64,000 nucleotides of DNA, taken from NCBI GenBank assembly GCA_963678675.1, contig OY783197.1, positions 1,150,400-1,214,399 on the forward strand, in the 5' to 3' direction. Within the stretch, counting starts at the first letter, position 1. Each line of letters starts with the position of its first letter. The position numbers were made by a program, and so were the translations under genes. This DNA comes from Xiphydria camelus. Its lineage: Eukaryota > Arthropoda > Insecta > Hymenoptera > Xiphydriidae. Under the pieces are notes generated by a model. It was not told where the DNA came from, did not search any database, and was given only the letters and a program-made list of their open reading frames with translations. This document shows, piece by piece, positions 1 to 10,984 of this stretch.

Positions 1-118
1 AAATGGGCGTGGCCCTCGATCAGTCGTTTTTTGCTCAGCGAAATTCGCGTTTGACGACAGGGGGAATAAATTTTGATATAGTTTATCGATAATGCTCTAT
101 TTTTAAAAAGCACGCATC

Positions 119-235
119 TTAACACTAGATTTACGGAAACCCGTCAATTTGTCGGGTGACTTATTCAGAGTGCCATTCAATTTCGATCATCTAGTAAGCT
201 ATGAAGTTTTAGACTAAATTGGTGAAACAAAGTTG
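119..235 (+). mobile_element. piggyBac-like miniature element, left part (family P copy 1)
   Basis: It starts with TTAA followed by CACTAGATTTACGG, and carries CCCGTCAATTTGTCGGG, an imperfect palindrome just inside the end. The order of motifs (TTATTCAGAGTGCCATTCAA, then GAAGTTTTAGACTAAATTGG) matches the copies at 5669-5913 (reverse) and 31185-31430. The right end is not found; the similarity fades into a GC-rich segment near 240. TTAA flanks are typical of piggyBac elements. Confidence 0.6.
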
Positions 236-507
236 TAACAAACTGACACCGATTATAGCGTACCCCGGTTCGCGGGTCGATGTTCTCGCCGGCCCGAGTT
301 TCCCCGGGGCCACTTTGATCCCGTACGCGAGTATCGCCGTAGGTACAACTATTGCGAGACCCTTGTTGCGGTTCGCCGGGATGTGCGAAGCCAGACGAGA
401 CGGAAACCAGGTGACGGCGACTTTTGCGACGGAACGCGTGCTCGGTTTACACGCCGGGACGATCCTTGTTTCGGAGTGCCATGAGATCTTGGACCACAGC
501 CTCTAAC
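236..507. other. GC-rich unique segment without a supported gene
   Basis: A 95-codon open frame (219-506, plus) runs through this GC-rich block, starting inside the transposon-derived end. It has no splice sites, signal peptide or recognisable motif, and open frames of this size are common in CpG-rich DNA here. I do not call it a gene. Confidence 0.4.
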
Positions 508-509
508 TA

Positions 510-707
510 CACTCGAAAAAAAGAAGATAAAAAATTATTCTGTTAGAAGGATAATCTGAGCACGCGCGAAAGGTTAAATAGATAAAAAATTATCCTTCCA
601 GGGTTTAAAATTTAACTTTACTTAGGATAATTTTTGATCTATTTTACCTTTCGTACTCAGATTATCCTTTTAACAGAATAATTTTTAATCTTTTTTTCTC
701 CTCAGTG
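510..707. mobile_element. TA-flanked palindromic miniature element (198 bp)
   Basis: The two ends form a long inverted repeat of about 70 bp per arm. The left arm reads AAAAATTATTCTGTTAGAAG and later GGATAATCTGAGCACG; the right arm carries the same in reverse (CTCAGATTATCCTTTTAACA). The outermost bases are CACTCGAAAAAAAG and CTTTTTTTCTCCTCAGTG, and a TA lies on both sides (508-509 and 708-709). This fits a non-autonomous Tc1/mariner-type element. Confidence 0.75.
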
Positions 708-940
708 TACCCCGCCCTGGCGTTTGTTTGGAGGGTGGAATGATTATAAATGCACCGAGTGATAAGTTTCATACGTTGATAATTTGCAAGGCGCGGTATT
801 ACCGATCTCAGCTGCGCCTCACGCAGTTCACTAACAGCGAAGTAAATACACGTCACACTGTGTGCGCCCTGCGTCTATATTGGAGAACTGATGCATCTAG
901 TGGTAACAGTCGGACATATGTACGACCTGTCCGAGGTGTG

Positions 941-1087
941 AATTGAAAATCGATTATCTCGAAAACGACTGGAGATATCGAAAAAAGGTTCAAATAAAAA
1001 ATGTTCGTCTATGTCTTTCCTATAAAAAAGGTCCTTTCGATTTTTCCCGTATCTCCATTGCGAATCGAGATAATCACGTTCAAACAT
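941..1087 (+). repeat. GATTATCTCG family (O), copy 1
   Basis: A repeat of about 147 bp with inverted ends of about 45 bp: it opens TTGAAAATCGATTATCTCGA and closes with CGAGATAATCACGTTCAAAC. The middle carries AAAAATGTTCGTCTATGTCT and TATAAAAAAGGTCC. Related copies are at 8152-8250, 35672-35818, 49420-49565, 57684-57826 and 61915-62062, in both orientations. No coding frame is shared. Confidence 0.75.
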
Positions 1088-1675
1088 TAACACACACCGA
1101 CGAGGTCACTTTTATCCCAGTGATACCAGTTGTCTCGTCGAAAATGTCAAATAAAACCCTTCAGAATCGATCTGAAACGACGAGAGCTCGAGCGAACGTG
1201 ACCAAAGCCATCCTGACTCACCCCCGTAAGCTTTCACCGACGCGACAAACTTTCCCTTTGTCGGACCGATTGATCGACGCGAAAGAACGCGCAATCGAAG
1301 TTTAGAGAGGACTCTGTCCGAAACGCACAGTTGTACTCGTAGCCCCGCTCTGTCCTTGTGATTACGAGACGGGTGTCTCGCGCTCTGTGTGGTCCAGCGC
1401 GTCAGCGCGCTGCTTAAATTCCTTTGTGAACGGTCCCGGAGTAATTGGCCGCTCTCGGACTACCGCGGGCGTCCCCTCTCATCCGGACGAGCCTGACCCG
1501 GGTGAAATTACGACGACCAATTCGATCGCGATGAAATTGCAGACCGAACGCACGCGAGACTCGGTTTAAGGCCGCGGTTATCGATTCAGAGAGAGCCTTC
1601 GCGTCGGCCGTTCGACGGATAAGCGAGTCGAGGTCGAGCGAGTCTTTAGACTCGAATTACGTATGGTTAGGAATA

Positions 1676-1735
1676 CACGGAGACACAAAAATTGATTGAA
1701 TCTACTAACGATTACTTAAGGGGTCGCAACCCGCG
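1676..1735 (+). mobile_element. Truncated TA element, family D left end
   Basis: After TA it reads CACGGAGACACAAAAATTG, then GAATCTACTAACGATTACTT and GGGGTCGCAAC. This is the end seen complete at 50713-50972. The remainder of the element is absent. Confidence 0.6.
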
Positions 1736-2174
1736 TACAAAAAAATTATGGCTAAAGTATAGCGGAAATTTGGGAAAAGTGGAACCAAAAAAGCATGGCT
1801 ACGGATCGTAGATTTTCAGATAGACAATTTTTTTGATATCGGCTGAAACGTAAAATTTACCTCTACCTTTTTTATTTAATTTTATTGTATGGATTCTTTA
1901 TTATAAAACTATAGTGCCTCGTTCGGTACTAGAATACAGTTCATTAATAATAATGTTAGAGTTTAATGAAATAATTGGTTGAAATAATATCAACTGACAA
2001 TAACGGAGATCGATTGCAGCATAACTTCGTAAAAACAGCTAAACTCTAATTAAAGAGCGCATCGTTTGCCAGCTGAAATCTGGAATACGACACCGAGATC
2101 AATAATTGATCAATTTAACACAACATTTTCGAGTTCCAATATACAAACTATTTACCGCAATACCGATTCTCAAT

Positions 2175-2440
2175 ATGTTTAATTAAACTAACCACTTTTT
2201 GGTCAGAATAACTGAACATTTGATTAGAATAACTGAATATTCGGTTAGAATAATTAAATATTTGATTCCATCGACCAGTATTTAATTATTCTAATCGAAT
2301 GTTTAATTATTCCAGTCAAACATTCAGTTATTCCAACCAAAAATTGACCAACTTAACCAAACAAATGAAAGATCCATATTTCAGCAAACGATTTCGTCAT
2401 CGCCTCCAGGAATTTGATCAAATTGACCAAGTTATTTTTT
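2175..2440. mobile_element. TA-type element, family G, truncated
   Basis: Repeats of GAATAACTGAA and AATTATTCTAATCG motifs are followed by ACCAAAAATTGACCAAC and end AAATTGACCAAGTTATTTTT. This matches complete copies at 6535-6798 and 24186-24407. One tip is missing; the expected CTCAGTG is replaced by unrelated bases. Confidence 0.6.
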
Positions 2441-3133
2441 TTTAACCTACTCCAGCCGTCACGGATTCTCTCGCTGGTACTTTCCTAAAATGTCGTTTTA
2501 AATGTACTAGCCTGACCAATAAACAATTCGTGTGCATGTTCTCATTAGCCACAGCGACATTTGCCCTCGTCGATGAAAGCATGCGGATTATCATTGGTTG
2601 GCACGTTTAAAAATGACACTTTAAAAAGTCACCAGTGACAGAATCCGTGTCGCCAGGAGTACATGCGCGATAGACAGTGACAGGGGCGGGGACGAAGGAC
2701 CACAGGGCCTTCGGTAAGGATACGTACGAAAATGGATCGGTCCCCCCGCGTACACGGCACGCCGTGCCGGACCGTGTTGCGGTGGCGCCGGTGCGCGGCA
2801 CGGGGAGCAGCGTTCAGATTCACGGAGCCATGTATCTGCGTTTACGGTTATGTAGGCCTACCCCGCGCAGCGTTGCGCTGCACCCAGTGCCATATCGCGG
2901 TAATATACGAGCGGTTACATCGCGATACGCGACCGCGCTGCTTTACGCGCGCGAGCCCGCATATTCGTCTCGGACGTAAATTCGCGGGCGACGAGAACTT
3001 GGCGATCCTCGAAGCGATCCTTCGATCTGCGTCGAAGTGATCTGATGGACTCCTGGGGATCTTTGCGATATTTCCCATTTTGAGCGCGTCAAAAATTAAA
3101 ATACTCGATTCGATTCTCATCTAAAAGAGTATA

Positions 3134-3722
3134 CAGGGTGTAAATTTATCAAGGACCATTTATTTCTGTGATTTGTCATTTTAAGATAAAATCTTTCCAA
3201 TAAAAGTTACTTGGTTTCGAGGGGGACGTGTGATACGTGCAAGTGGATTTTAATAAGATGCGTTATCTGCTAGATATGAAGGTCATTTCAATTTTTTAAA
3301 CGGAACTCGACATTTTCGTTCCTATCAAAGTTTTAGAACTCGTCGAGATGAACAAAAAAGGTATAAGGTGAAAGGTCCATTCATTGGACTATTTGTGAGA
3401 TATTGCCACTTAAAGTACATGCGTTCGAGGAACTTTGTCGCGAGTAGCGTAACTTACTGTTGTAGTTTGAATGGCAATATCTCACAAACGGATCAACAAA
3501 TGGGCTTTTCGCCTTATACCTTTTTTATTCATCTCGACGAGCTCTAACACTTTTATACGAACGAAAATTTCGAGTTCCGTTTAAAAAGATACGAATGATC
3601 TTCGTACCTCGTAGATAACGCGTGTTATCCAAAACTACTTGCACATGTCACACGTATCACCTGACACAAAATAACTTATTCGAAAGATTTTTTTGTAAAA
3701 TTATAAATAACGGAAATATTAT
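3134..3722. mobile_element. CAGGGTGT long hairpin (family H), copy 1
   Basis: After TA it opens CAGGGTGTAAATTTATC and forms arms of roughly 280 bp. Paired motifs include TCTTTCCAATAAAAGTTACT with ATTCGAAAGATTTTTTTG, GAACAAAAAAGGTATAAGG with CCTTATACCTTTTTTATTC, and TGTGAGATATTGCCACTT with GGCAATATCTCACAAACG. The right tip is eroded. A transcript would fold into a long hairpin. Confidence 0.75.
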
Positions 3723-4392
3723 GCAATTCTGTATTATACATGACATCTCCGAAAAATGATTTCGTCAACGCCGGATTCATGGCGGAGTGACGTCCTCGAT
3801 ATCAGCTCCGAACTCAGACGTCCCCGCGAAGATGCAATATGCATGCCTCGCGGTTAGATATCGATTACGGATCGAATTAGCGATGGAATCGGAAATATCA
3901 GCGGGTGATTCGACGCGCGGATGTGCGCGAGATTCGGTCGGAATACCCGTCTATAAGCCGATTTACTGAATTATCAGTTAGGAACAAGTGCATCCGCTAT
4001 AATTCGATGCCCGGATATGCGAACCTCTGTGCGAGTCGACGGCATTAAATTATTCATCCGAGCGTGAACGATGCTCCCACCCGAGGCAGTCGCCAACTTT
4101 AGCGCCGGCAGAGAAAGAAATGGATACGGCGGAGACTTGTTATATCTCGTAGGACATTTATTACCTGGCGCGTACCGGTGGCTGTACCGTAGCATTATTC
4201 GAGAACGAGATTGGTACCGGTGCTACGAAGATTAATTGCGACTCGACTAACGATGCGAAAAGTGCTGTAGAAGGAATCGAACACTTTGCTTGAATTAATA
4301 AATAGCGACTGCAGACTCTTTTATGCATATTCCTTCGACTTTATATTACGATTCATTTATTTGAACTGATAAACAGCGACTGCAGTCTTTTA

Positions 4393-4643
4393 GACTGAAA
4401 AATTGTATAATTAGTTGATAAAGGTAATTTTCAATATGACGAAACCGAATAAATATTTCGATAGGCCAAGAAAATATATGGTTATTATTAAAATGTTTAT
4501 TTTATTCGCATGGTTGCTTGAAAGGATCTAATTGTACCAAAGAAATATTGCAATAGTTAACGAACATTTCTTTGATCCGATAAAATGTTTATTTCGCCAT
4601 ATTCAAAGAAACATTTATGAACTACAAATGAATTGTTTTTTTA
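4393..4643. mobile_element. TA-type element, family C, copy 1
   Basis: It opens GACTGAAAAATTGTATAATT and carries AATTTTCAATATGACGAAAC, GGATCTAATTGTACC, and AATGTTTATTTCGCCATATT followed by CAAAGAAACATTTATG. It ends near CAAATGAATTGTTTTTTT. It is shared with six other copies (9412, 16121, 19885, 34508, 44245, 62975). Confidence 0.7.
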
Positions 4644-4662
4644 AACCTTTTTAATTAAACTA

Positions 4663-4932
4663 CACTGAGAAAAAAAGTTACGTTGAAAGATTTAATTCGT
4701 TTAAATTAGTCGAAACAATAACAGATCATTTGAGTTAGGAAAATTGTGCTTATTTCGATACTGATTGCAGCACGAGTATACATATAAATAGAGTGGGTAA
4801 ATAGTAGTCGTACTGAACAAATATTTAATTATTAATCATATTAAACATACATATATCGGATGCAAATGAACGGGTATTGGATCAAACGTAATTGATTGCT
4901 CGAAATAATTCAAACCAACTTTTTTCTCAGTT
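4663..4932. mobile_element. TA-flanked element with CACTGAG tips (270 bp)
   Basis: The tips are CACTGAGAAAAAAAGTTACG and CAAACCAACTTTTTTCTCAG, with TA outside both. The interior is AT-rich and I saw no second copy in the window. Confidence 0.68.
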
Positions 4933-5440
4933 TAATAAATAGCGACTGCGAGTCTTTTACAGCTATTCCTTTGTTACGCGTTATGCGCACGACATGATCG
5001 ATATCGAATGACTGTATAATCGAGAGTTTCCATTTAATCTTCCAGGAAACTCTCGCAACGTGTGCGAATTTATAAACACTGCAATTTCAGCCATAACGCG
5101 CCCCTCTCGTTTATAAATGTATCCCAGTAGCACGCGGGTCCCCGGTAAATCTTTAAAATACACCATTAGTAAAGCCCGCTGATCTCGCGCTTCCGGTCGA
5201 CGGCGGGGAGTGACGCGAAAGCCCGAAGAGAGGGCGGACTTGCTCCATCCTCAGCCACCGAAGTTGCGGCTTTTAGCGAGTGCCACGTTAACATCACGTC
5301 GGATCAACTCTCGTATTTGTCGTAGGTACCTCTCGAACACCCCCACCGGTAGGATAGGATCTCTCCTAGAACTTTTGAGCGCTCCCTTCGTCGCTCTGAC
5401 GTTCACGTGTCGTTCGTTCTCTTTTCTCGCTCGACTTCTG

Positions 5441-5672
5441 TTAACCCTGCAGCACTCGCCCTATGGGCATTTCTCTCTCGCTTCGAATAAATATATTGCT
5501 TATTTTTTGGGTTTATTTTATAATAAAGAGTTCAGAAAAAATTATGCGTAATTATTTGAACGTAGTTTGGTCTCGACACATACTTCATAAAAAACTACAA
5601 AATAATAAATACTCAGAGAAATGCTCACGCGCGAATTTTTGTGTGATTTTAACGCGAGTGCTGCAGGGTTAA
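5441..5672. mobile_element. TTAA-flanked piggyBac-like miniature element (232 bp)
   Basis: TTAA (5441-5444) is followed by CCCTGCAGCACTCGC, and the exact reverse GCGAGTGCTGCAGGG precedes TTAA (5669-5672), giving a perfect 15-bp inverted repeat. The CCCT tip and TTAA duplication are hallmarks of piggyBac superfamily elements. The interior has no transposase. Its right TTAA also serves as the left TTAA of the next element. Confidence 0.85.
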
Positions 5673-5913
5673 CGCTAGATTTATCGACGGTTTCGATGTT
5701 CTAAGCTCGTCATTTTAGAGAATAATTATCTCGTCATCTATAAAACTTTCGCCCCCATGCTTCTACACCTCATTTACACAGCGAAATATAATGTACAAAA
5801 AAGTGTTGCACCGATTTAGACTAAAACCTCACAGGTTACCGGATAATCGAAATTGGATGGCACTTTGAATAAGTCACCCGTCAAATAGATGGAATTTCGT
5901 AGTTTTAGCGGTC
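5669..5913 (-). mobile_element. TTAA-type element, family P copy 2, abutting the previous element
   Basis: It starts TTAACGCTAGATTTATCG. Read in reverse, its other end gives GCTAAAACTACG, then TTTGACGGGTGACTTATTCA and AAGTGCCATCCAATTTCG, matching the copy at 119. The distal TTAA is degraded. Confidence 0.7.
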
Positions 5914-6534
5914 AAAACTGATCGTAATTTCTGGTTAAATTATGATTTATCCAGTCAGATTTTTCTCTCAATGCGGAAGAGCCAGAGGCTCGTCATCGAT
6001 ACCGAGATGCCGGCTTCTCGCTCCTGCAATACGATACAGCAAAAGCCATTACCACCAAAGTGGCTAGTCTTCCCGCGCGACGGGGAATACAAGAGACAGG
6101 CGTTCGTCAGTGGTATACACTCGGTCTACCCTTCGCGCTGTCGCAAAGTGCTTCGCGAGTGGCCGACGACGTCCGCGTGCTGGAGGTTCGTCAGGGGAAA
6201 AAATGTCCATCGTTCTTTGCGCGCGCAGGAGGCACCAAATCGATAATCCGCTATTTCGAACGCCTTCCGGTGACGACAGCTTGACAGCGGGCTGTCCGAC
6301 GCGGCGTCGAGTGGACGAGTCGAAATGTACCGCGGCGAAGTGAAAAGAAACGGATGGCTTATCGAATATACCGGTACCGACCCTCGTATAAAACGCGGAG
6401 GAGTCATTCTCGCTGACAGACTTTCAATCTTTTACGATTCGATTTGCGATGGACTGATGTGGAATTCTGTCGTTCTGGTTTTCATGCATTTCCTGTCCCC
6501 TGCGCCCTGATGCAACTAAAAATAACGTACAGTA

Positions 6535-6798
6535 CGCCGAGAAAAATAACTCGGTCGATTTAACCGAAATGATGTCCAAACCATTTGGCGAAATTTAGAT
6601 TCTCTATTTGTTTGGTCAGACTGACCAATATTTTTGGGTAGAATAACTATACGTTTGGTTGAAATAACTAAACATTTAGTCGGAATAATTAAATGTTTAG
6701 TACAACTGATCAGGATTTCGATTAGAGTAACTAAAAACGATACGTTTTGATTTAACTAGATGCGTTTTATCATTTTAACATAATTATTTTTCTCAGTG
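6535..6798. mobile_element. TA-flanked element, family G, complete copy (264 bp)
   Basis: It opens CGCCGAGAAAAATAACTCGG and closes AATTATTTTTCTCAGTG, with TA on both sides (6533-6534 and 6799-6800). The interior repeats short AGAATAACTA or GGAATAATTA units several times. It has no coding capacity. Confidence 0.75.
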
Positions 6799-8151
6799 TA
6801 GCGATCATAAACTCAATACGATCGCTAAAATAGTTCGCATTTTTAAAATCCGCTGTTGAGCTCGATGAAACTCTGTAGGTTTCAAGTTCATCGAGAAAGA
6901 CAAAACATATTTTTATGGGATTAATTAAATTTGTCTCAAAGGTGATAAATAAGCCCTCCGCAAAGCGTGTCGCCCTAAACAAACGTTAAAACGGAGCGAG
7001 GCACGATAAAAGCTTTAATACAAAAGTTCTCTAGTTTTTTAAACCAAGAAACTTTTGTTTAAAGGTTTTTCTGATAATTCAATTTTGGGTAAACTGTAGG
7101 TAAAGCTCGACCTATTCGAAGCCATCCTTCAAACGAAACGAGAGAGAGAAAAACGATAGTCTTTTAAATAAAAGTTTCTCCACTTGAAAAACTAAACAAT
7201 TCTTCAGCTCAAATTATCTTACCAGCAAAGCGAGATATACGAAAAACTTTGAGATCAAAAAAATTGTTCGATTTGAGAGACTGAACAATTTTTACATCAG
7301 TTTTTATTGTATCTCGTTTTGCTCAGCGGCTTTTTTAAATTTTTAAACAGGCATTATATCTTAATGGCTGTCTCAAACTTATGATTACCACTGTAAGAGT
7401 AACCCATATACGCAGCTGTGGTGAAGAAACCACTGAGCACTCTCGACACGACAGTGATTACTCAAACCGACGTGAAAAAAAGTCGAGTCAAAACCGAGAG
7501 GACGACATCACGATTCGATAATCGTTTCGCGGTATCAGGTGGCTTAAAAGCCGACCCTCAAGCGAAGTCGAGTGGACGCCGGGACGTAGCGCGTACTGCG
7601 GGCGGGGTAAAAAAATAATTACGGTAACCGCGAGCGATGAACAACCCCCGGTGCGTCGTGAGACCGACTAAAACGGAGCTTCGCGCCAAGTAGATTCTTC
7701 GCCGCGCGTTGATGGATTATGTTTGCTCGCAGAAGGATGTGTATTTTGTCTCATTGTCACCGCCGAATGATTAATACGTCCCGCCATCCCAGTCAGTCGC
7801 AGTCCTGAGACGTATTAATTTATATTCCAGTATCGCCCGCTGTCTGCTCGAACGTCCAGTGCAAATACTTGCACATCGCTGTTACACGCCCCCATCCGAC
7901 GCGCGGTACCCGTACGGTGCATCCGGCCGATCATCGTTCGCATTTCCGGGCGAATCCGGAGCGGGCTAATAGTAGTCACAGCCGTGATGGATCGGACTTT
8001 ACGATCGTATCGCAGAGCCGATTGCGCGGCCCTCGGTATAAGAAGTAACGAATTGAATGTAAAACCTTGTAAGATTTTTTATCCGAATATAGAGTAACAA
8101 GGGGATGTGTAATATACTGAGAGCGTTACTCTGTGCAAAATATAGGGTAAA

Positions 8152-8250
8152 AATTCAAAGTCGATTATTTGTTTGAAAAAATTGTATAGAAAAACGTTCA
8201 TCTATATTCTATAAAAAAGCTGCCCTACATTTTTCACACATCTCTATTAT
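8152..8250 (+). repeat. GATTATCTCG family (O), degenerate copy
   Basis: It opens ATTCAAAGTCGATTATTTG and keeps the internal AAAAACGTTCATCTATATTC, TATAAAAAAGCTGCCC and CACATCTCTATTATT in the family's order. The closing CGAGATAATC end is missing or badly eroded, so this is the oldest-looking member in the window. Confidence 0.5.
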
Positions 8251-8903
8251 TTTTCAACGACTCTTCTACCCACCACGACCAAACAGCGATAACGCTCATC
8301 GTCTACACTTCCAAAAAATCGCGTACATTATGGACGCTATTCCGTACGAAACTGTATAAAATGCTACGTCCTATAAAATTACACAGTTTTCTCCCGTAGA
8401 ACTTACGAGAGTTTCGTACAAAATAGTGCGACACATTTGCCGTGCCGCAGGTCGAGCGAACAACCCTATGAGTCGAGCAGCGAGCAGTCACCAAGACGTG
8501 ACGTCGCATTACACCCTTGCCACCACCTCTGGTCGTGGTTAGACGACACTGCGCATCGAGCGCGAAGGGACGGATACAACCCGCGATGAGAGCAACAGGG
8601 ACACAGGGTTGAGGAGAACGTTGGCATGGCGGCTGGGTTCGGGGGAGTGGTAATCGGTGGCCAGTGAATTGGAACAAATGCAGACAGACGCGAGGTAGGC
8701 CGCGGGGAGGGAATATAGCATAACCGAGGGCCGGGTATTAATTGAGTCCGTCGTGGGTTCGTCGTTCCTCGCTATTTTCCCGGGCTTTGAGAGGGGCTGA
8801 AGATGGAAGCTCGGTCGAGTGAACGCGCTTCGTGCCGATGTCGGGCTGCGGGGTGTCTGGTGTTCGTTGCCCGCTGCGACGAGGTCCGCTCGACCCGAGG
8901 TAT

Positions 8904-8941
8904 TCTCTCTCTCTCTCTCTTTTAGTGCGCGCGCGCGCGCG
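8904..8941. repeat. Adjacent (TC)n and (GC)n microsatellites
   Basis: A TC run (8904-8920) and, after TTTAGT, a GC run (8926-8941). Alternating GC is a Z-DNA-prone sequence. Confidence 0.88.
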
Positions 8942-9127
8942 TACGGTGATCGTATACGATGTAGAGATGAGCCATCAGGAGGCTGAGAATATTCTGGCAG
9001 CCGTGCATTAAGAGAAAAGTGGACAGTAAAATCGAACATAAACGCAAAGTAGAATTACCCTGGTTGTGCTGGTACCATATTTACGATTAGACAGATCACG
9101 AATACAGTCGAAATAACTCTTGTTGCA

Positions 9128-9390
9128 CACTGAGGGAAAAATTTCGTAGAACCAACTAAATATTTCACTGCCCGGTAGCAACTAAATATTTCACTGGCTC
9201 AAATAATATTCGCTTGCTCCAACAAAATATGTTCTTGGCTCAACGACATATTTTTTCTCAATAAAATATATTACTTGAACCGAGAAAGTATTTTATTGGA
9301 GCAAGCGAATATTATTTGAGCCAGTGAAATATTTAGTTGCTACCGGGCAGTGAAATATTTAGTTGATTCTACGAAATTTTTCCCTCAGTG
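9128..9390. mobile_element. Near-perfect palindromic miniature element (263 bp)
   Basis: The tips are CACTGAGGGAAAAATTTCGT and its reverse. Over the first 100 bases of each arm I count two mismatches. AACTAAATATTTCACTG occurs twice in each arm, 27 bp apart. A CA dinucleotide lies on both flanks, so the target was probably CA rather than TA. The arm identity suggests a recent insertion. Confidence 0.85.
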
Positions 9391-9411
9391 CATGATCACA
9401 GTAAGAGCGAG

Positions 9412-9668
9412 CACCGAGAAAACAGTTCACTTGTAATTAATAAATGTTGCTTTTAATATGGCGAAATAAACATTGGCGAATTGGATGAAGTAAATATCCG
9501 CTAACTATTACGACATTTATTTGACAAAATTCGATCCTTTCAGGCAATCATTTGAATAAAATAATGACTTTTATATTTAATACATATTTTTTAGTTTTGA
9601 CGAAATATTTATTTCGTCGTATTTCAAACTACATTTATTCACTATTAATTGACTGTTTTCTCGGGGTG
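9412..9668. mobile_element. TA-type element, family C, copy 2
   Basis: It opens CACCGAGAAAACAGTTCACT and closes AATTGACTGTTTTCTCGGGG. The internal TTTTAATATGGCGAAATAAA and TATTTATTTCGTCGTATTTC are inverted counterparts. It lies 22 bp after the near-perfect palindrome. Confidence 0.75.
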
Positions 9669-10117
9669 CAGTAATATTATTACTTTTTAGTAGTAGAGTC
9701 AACTTTTTAGAAAAAGGTTGGAGACATTTGTTGTGACCATGCTGCACATTGCAAGTTGACTTGGTTGCAGCAATCCTGAGTTCTTACTACTATAACTAGA
9801 ATGCATGCGTAATATTCAACCGATATTTTGCAACGCGACACAGCGGAAACTTTATTTCATTCTACCCCACAAAACGGTGCTCGCGAATACCTCGCACAGA
9901 TAATTATCCACACGGTCGGAGAATCGTCGTGCTCGACTATCATTTGTCATCGGACCAACTCTTTCGCGCTTAGAAGTTTTCAATGTGCAGAACTGCACAA
10001 CAGAGGACTGCAGGTAGGTATAATTTATGATGCGATTACGCGTCCTCTGCCAAGCTCTTTATGCGGAATCATGAGTTGCAGCGCCTCTTAAAACAAACTA
10101 AATAGCTTTACAATGTA

Positions 10118-10828
10118 CAGACTAGACCAGAAATGCTGTCACAAAAGTAGATTGTACTACATATAAACAGGAAGGAATCATTAGATACGATTAGCACTTT
10201 TCCGAAAATTAGACGAGGGATATATGTTTCGAACAAGCATTAGTAATAACGCCTTATATAATATGGCCTTATATGGAGCTTCAATGTTTGATTCCGAGTG
10301 GATGAAAATTATTTGTATCGAAGTGGCTTCAGGAGTTTTGGAATTTGTTTTCAATTTTTTCGCAATAGGGATGGTCATTCCTGCTCGGGGGATAAAGATA
10401 GAATTTGTTTTTTTCTTCTTTTTCGAAATCAGCATCGTTCATTTACCTTAAGAACGAGCTTTCAGAGTTCCCATTAATTTTGTATACAATAGGGATGGTA
10501 GCCATTGTTCAGAGGATACAAGTACGAATTTGTAATATTTACTAATGATATCAGCATGGTCGAAAACTCCCGAAGCGACTTCAATACGTGTAATGTCAAA
10601 TAATTTGCATCCACTCGGAATCAAACATTGAGGCTCCACAAGGCCGGACTTCATTTCTCAAACGTACCCCCTGAAAGAACTGAATCACATTTTTTAGCGC
10701 TGCTACCGAGGCTTGCTCAAAAAACTTACATCCCTTCTTTAATTCTCTGAGGAGTGCCAATAGTATCTAATCATTCCTTCCTATTTTTTTTAAATTTACT
10801 TTTAGGACAGCATTTCTGGTCCAGTTTG
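10118..10828. mobile_element. Palindromic element with CAGACTGAACCAG ends (family N), 711 bp
   Basis: The tips CAGACTAGACCAGAAATGCT and its counterpart AGCATTTCTGGTCCAGTTTG are flanked by TA. Long inner arms pair, e.g. GAAGGAATCATTAGATACG with GTATCTAATCATTCCTTC and AATGTTTGATTCCGAGTGG with CCACTCGGAATCAAACATT. A direct repeat of about 75 bp starts CAATAGGGATGG at 10364 and 10488. A related shorter copy is at 54636. Confidence 0.78.
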
Positions 10829-10830
10829 TA

Positions 10831-10984
10831 CAATATACAAAATTCTGCGGTGTGGACCTATATAGACCACTTTTGTGGTATTAAACAACAATGGCATAAG
10901 ACTGAGTAATGCCAGGTGTGGTACATGTAGGTCCACACCGGTGAAATGGTGTTAAAGATTAACACCACTTTTTTTTTTACTGTG
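10831..10984. mobile_element. TA-flanked element, family M, copy 1, abutting family N
   Basis: It reads ACAAAATTCTGCGGTGTGGA, TGGCATAAGACTGAGTAATG and TAGGTCCACACCGGTGAAAT, then GGTGTTAAAGATTAACACC and ends TTTACTGTG before TA. Its left TA is also the right TA of the family N element. Copy 2 is at 60182-60340. Confidence 0.78.

Larger units (their letters stand above)
4299..4960. repeat. Three dispersed copies of an AATAGCGACTGC motif around two insertions
   Basis: AATAAATAGCGACTGCAGAC occurs at 4299, a variant (GATAAACAGCGACTGCAGTC) at 4367, and AATAAATAGCGACTGCGAG at 4935. The first and third are also followed by a related TATTCCTT segment. Two transposable elements (4393-4643 and 4663-4932) now lie between them, so an original short tandem repeat seems to have been spread apart. 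Confidence 0.55.
5914..9127. other. Intron-like or intergenic DNA outside the listed elements
   Basis: Apart from the family G copy (6535-6798) and the eroded repeat (8152-8250), this stretch is unique sequence with scattered short hairpins, such as AAAATTGTTC with GAACAATTTT at 7262-7293 and TTAATACGTC with GACGTATTAA near 7771-7821. A (TC)n run at 8904-8920 is followed by a (GC)n run at 8926-8941. The open frames lack splice sites or recognisable motifs. Confidence 0.5.
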
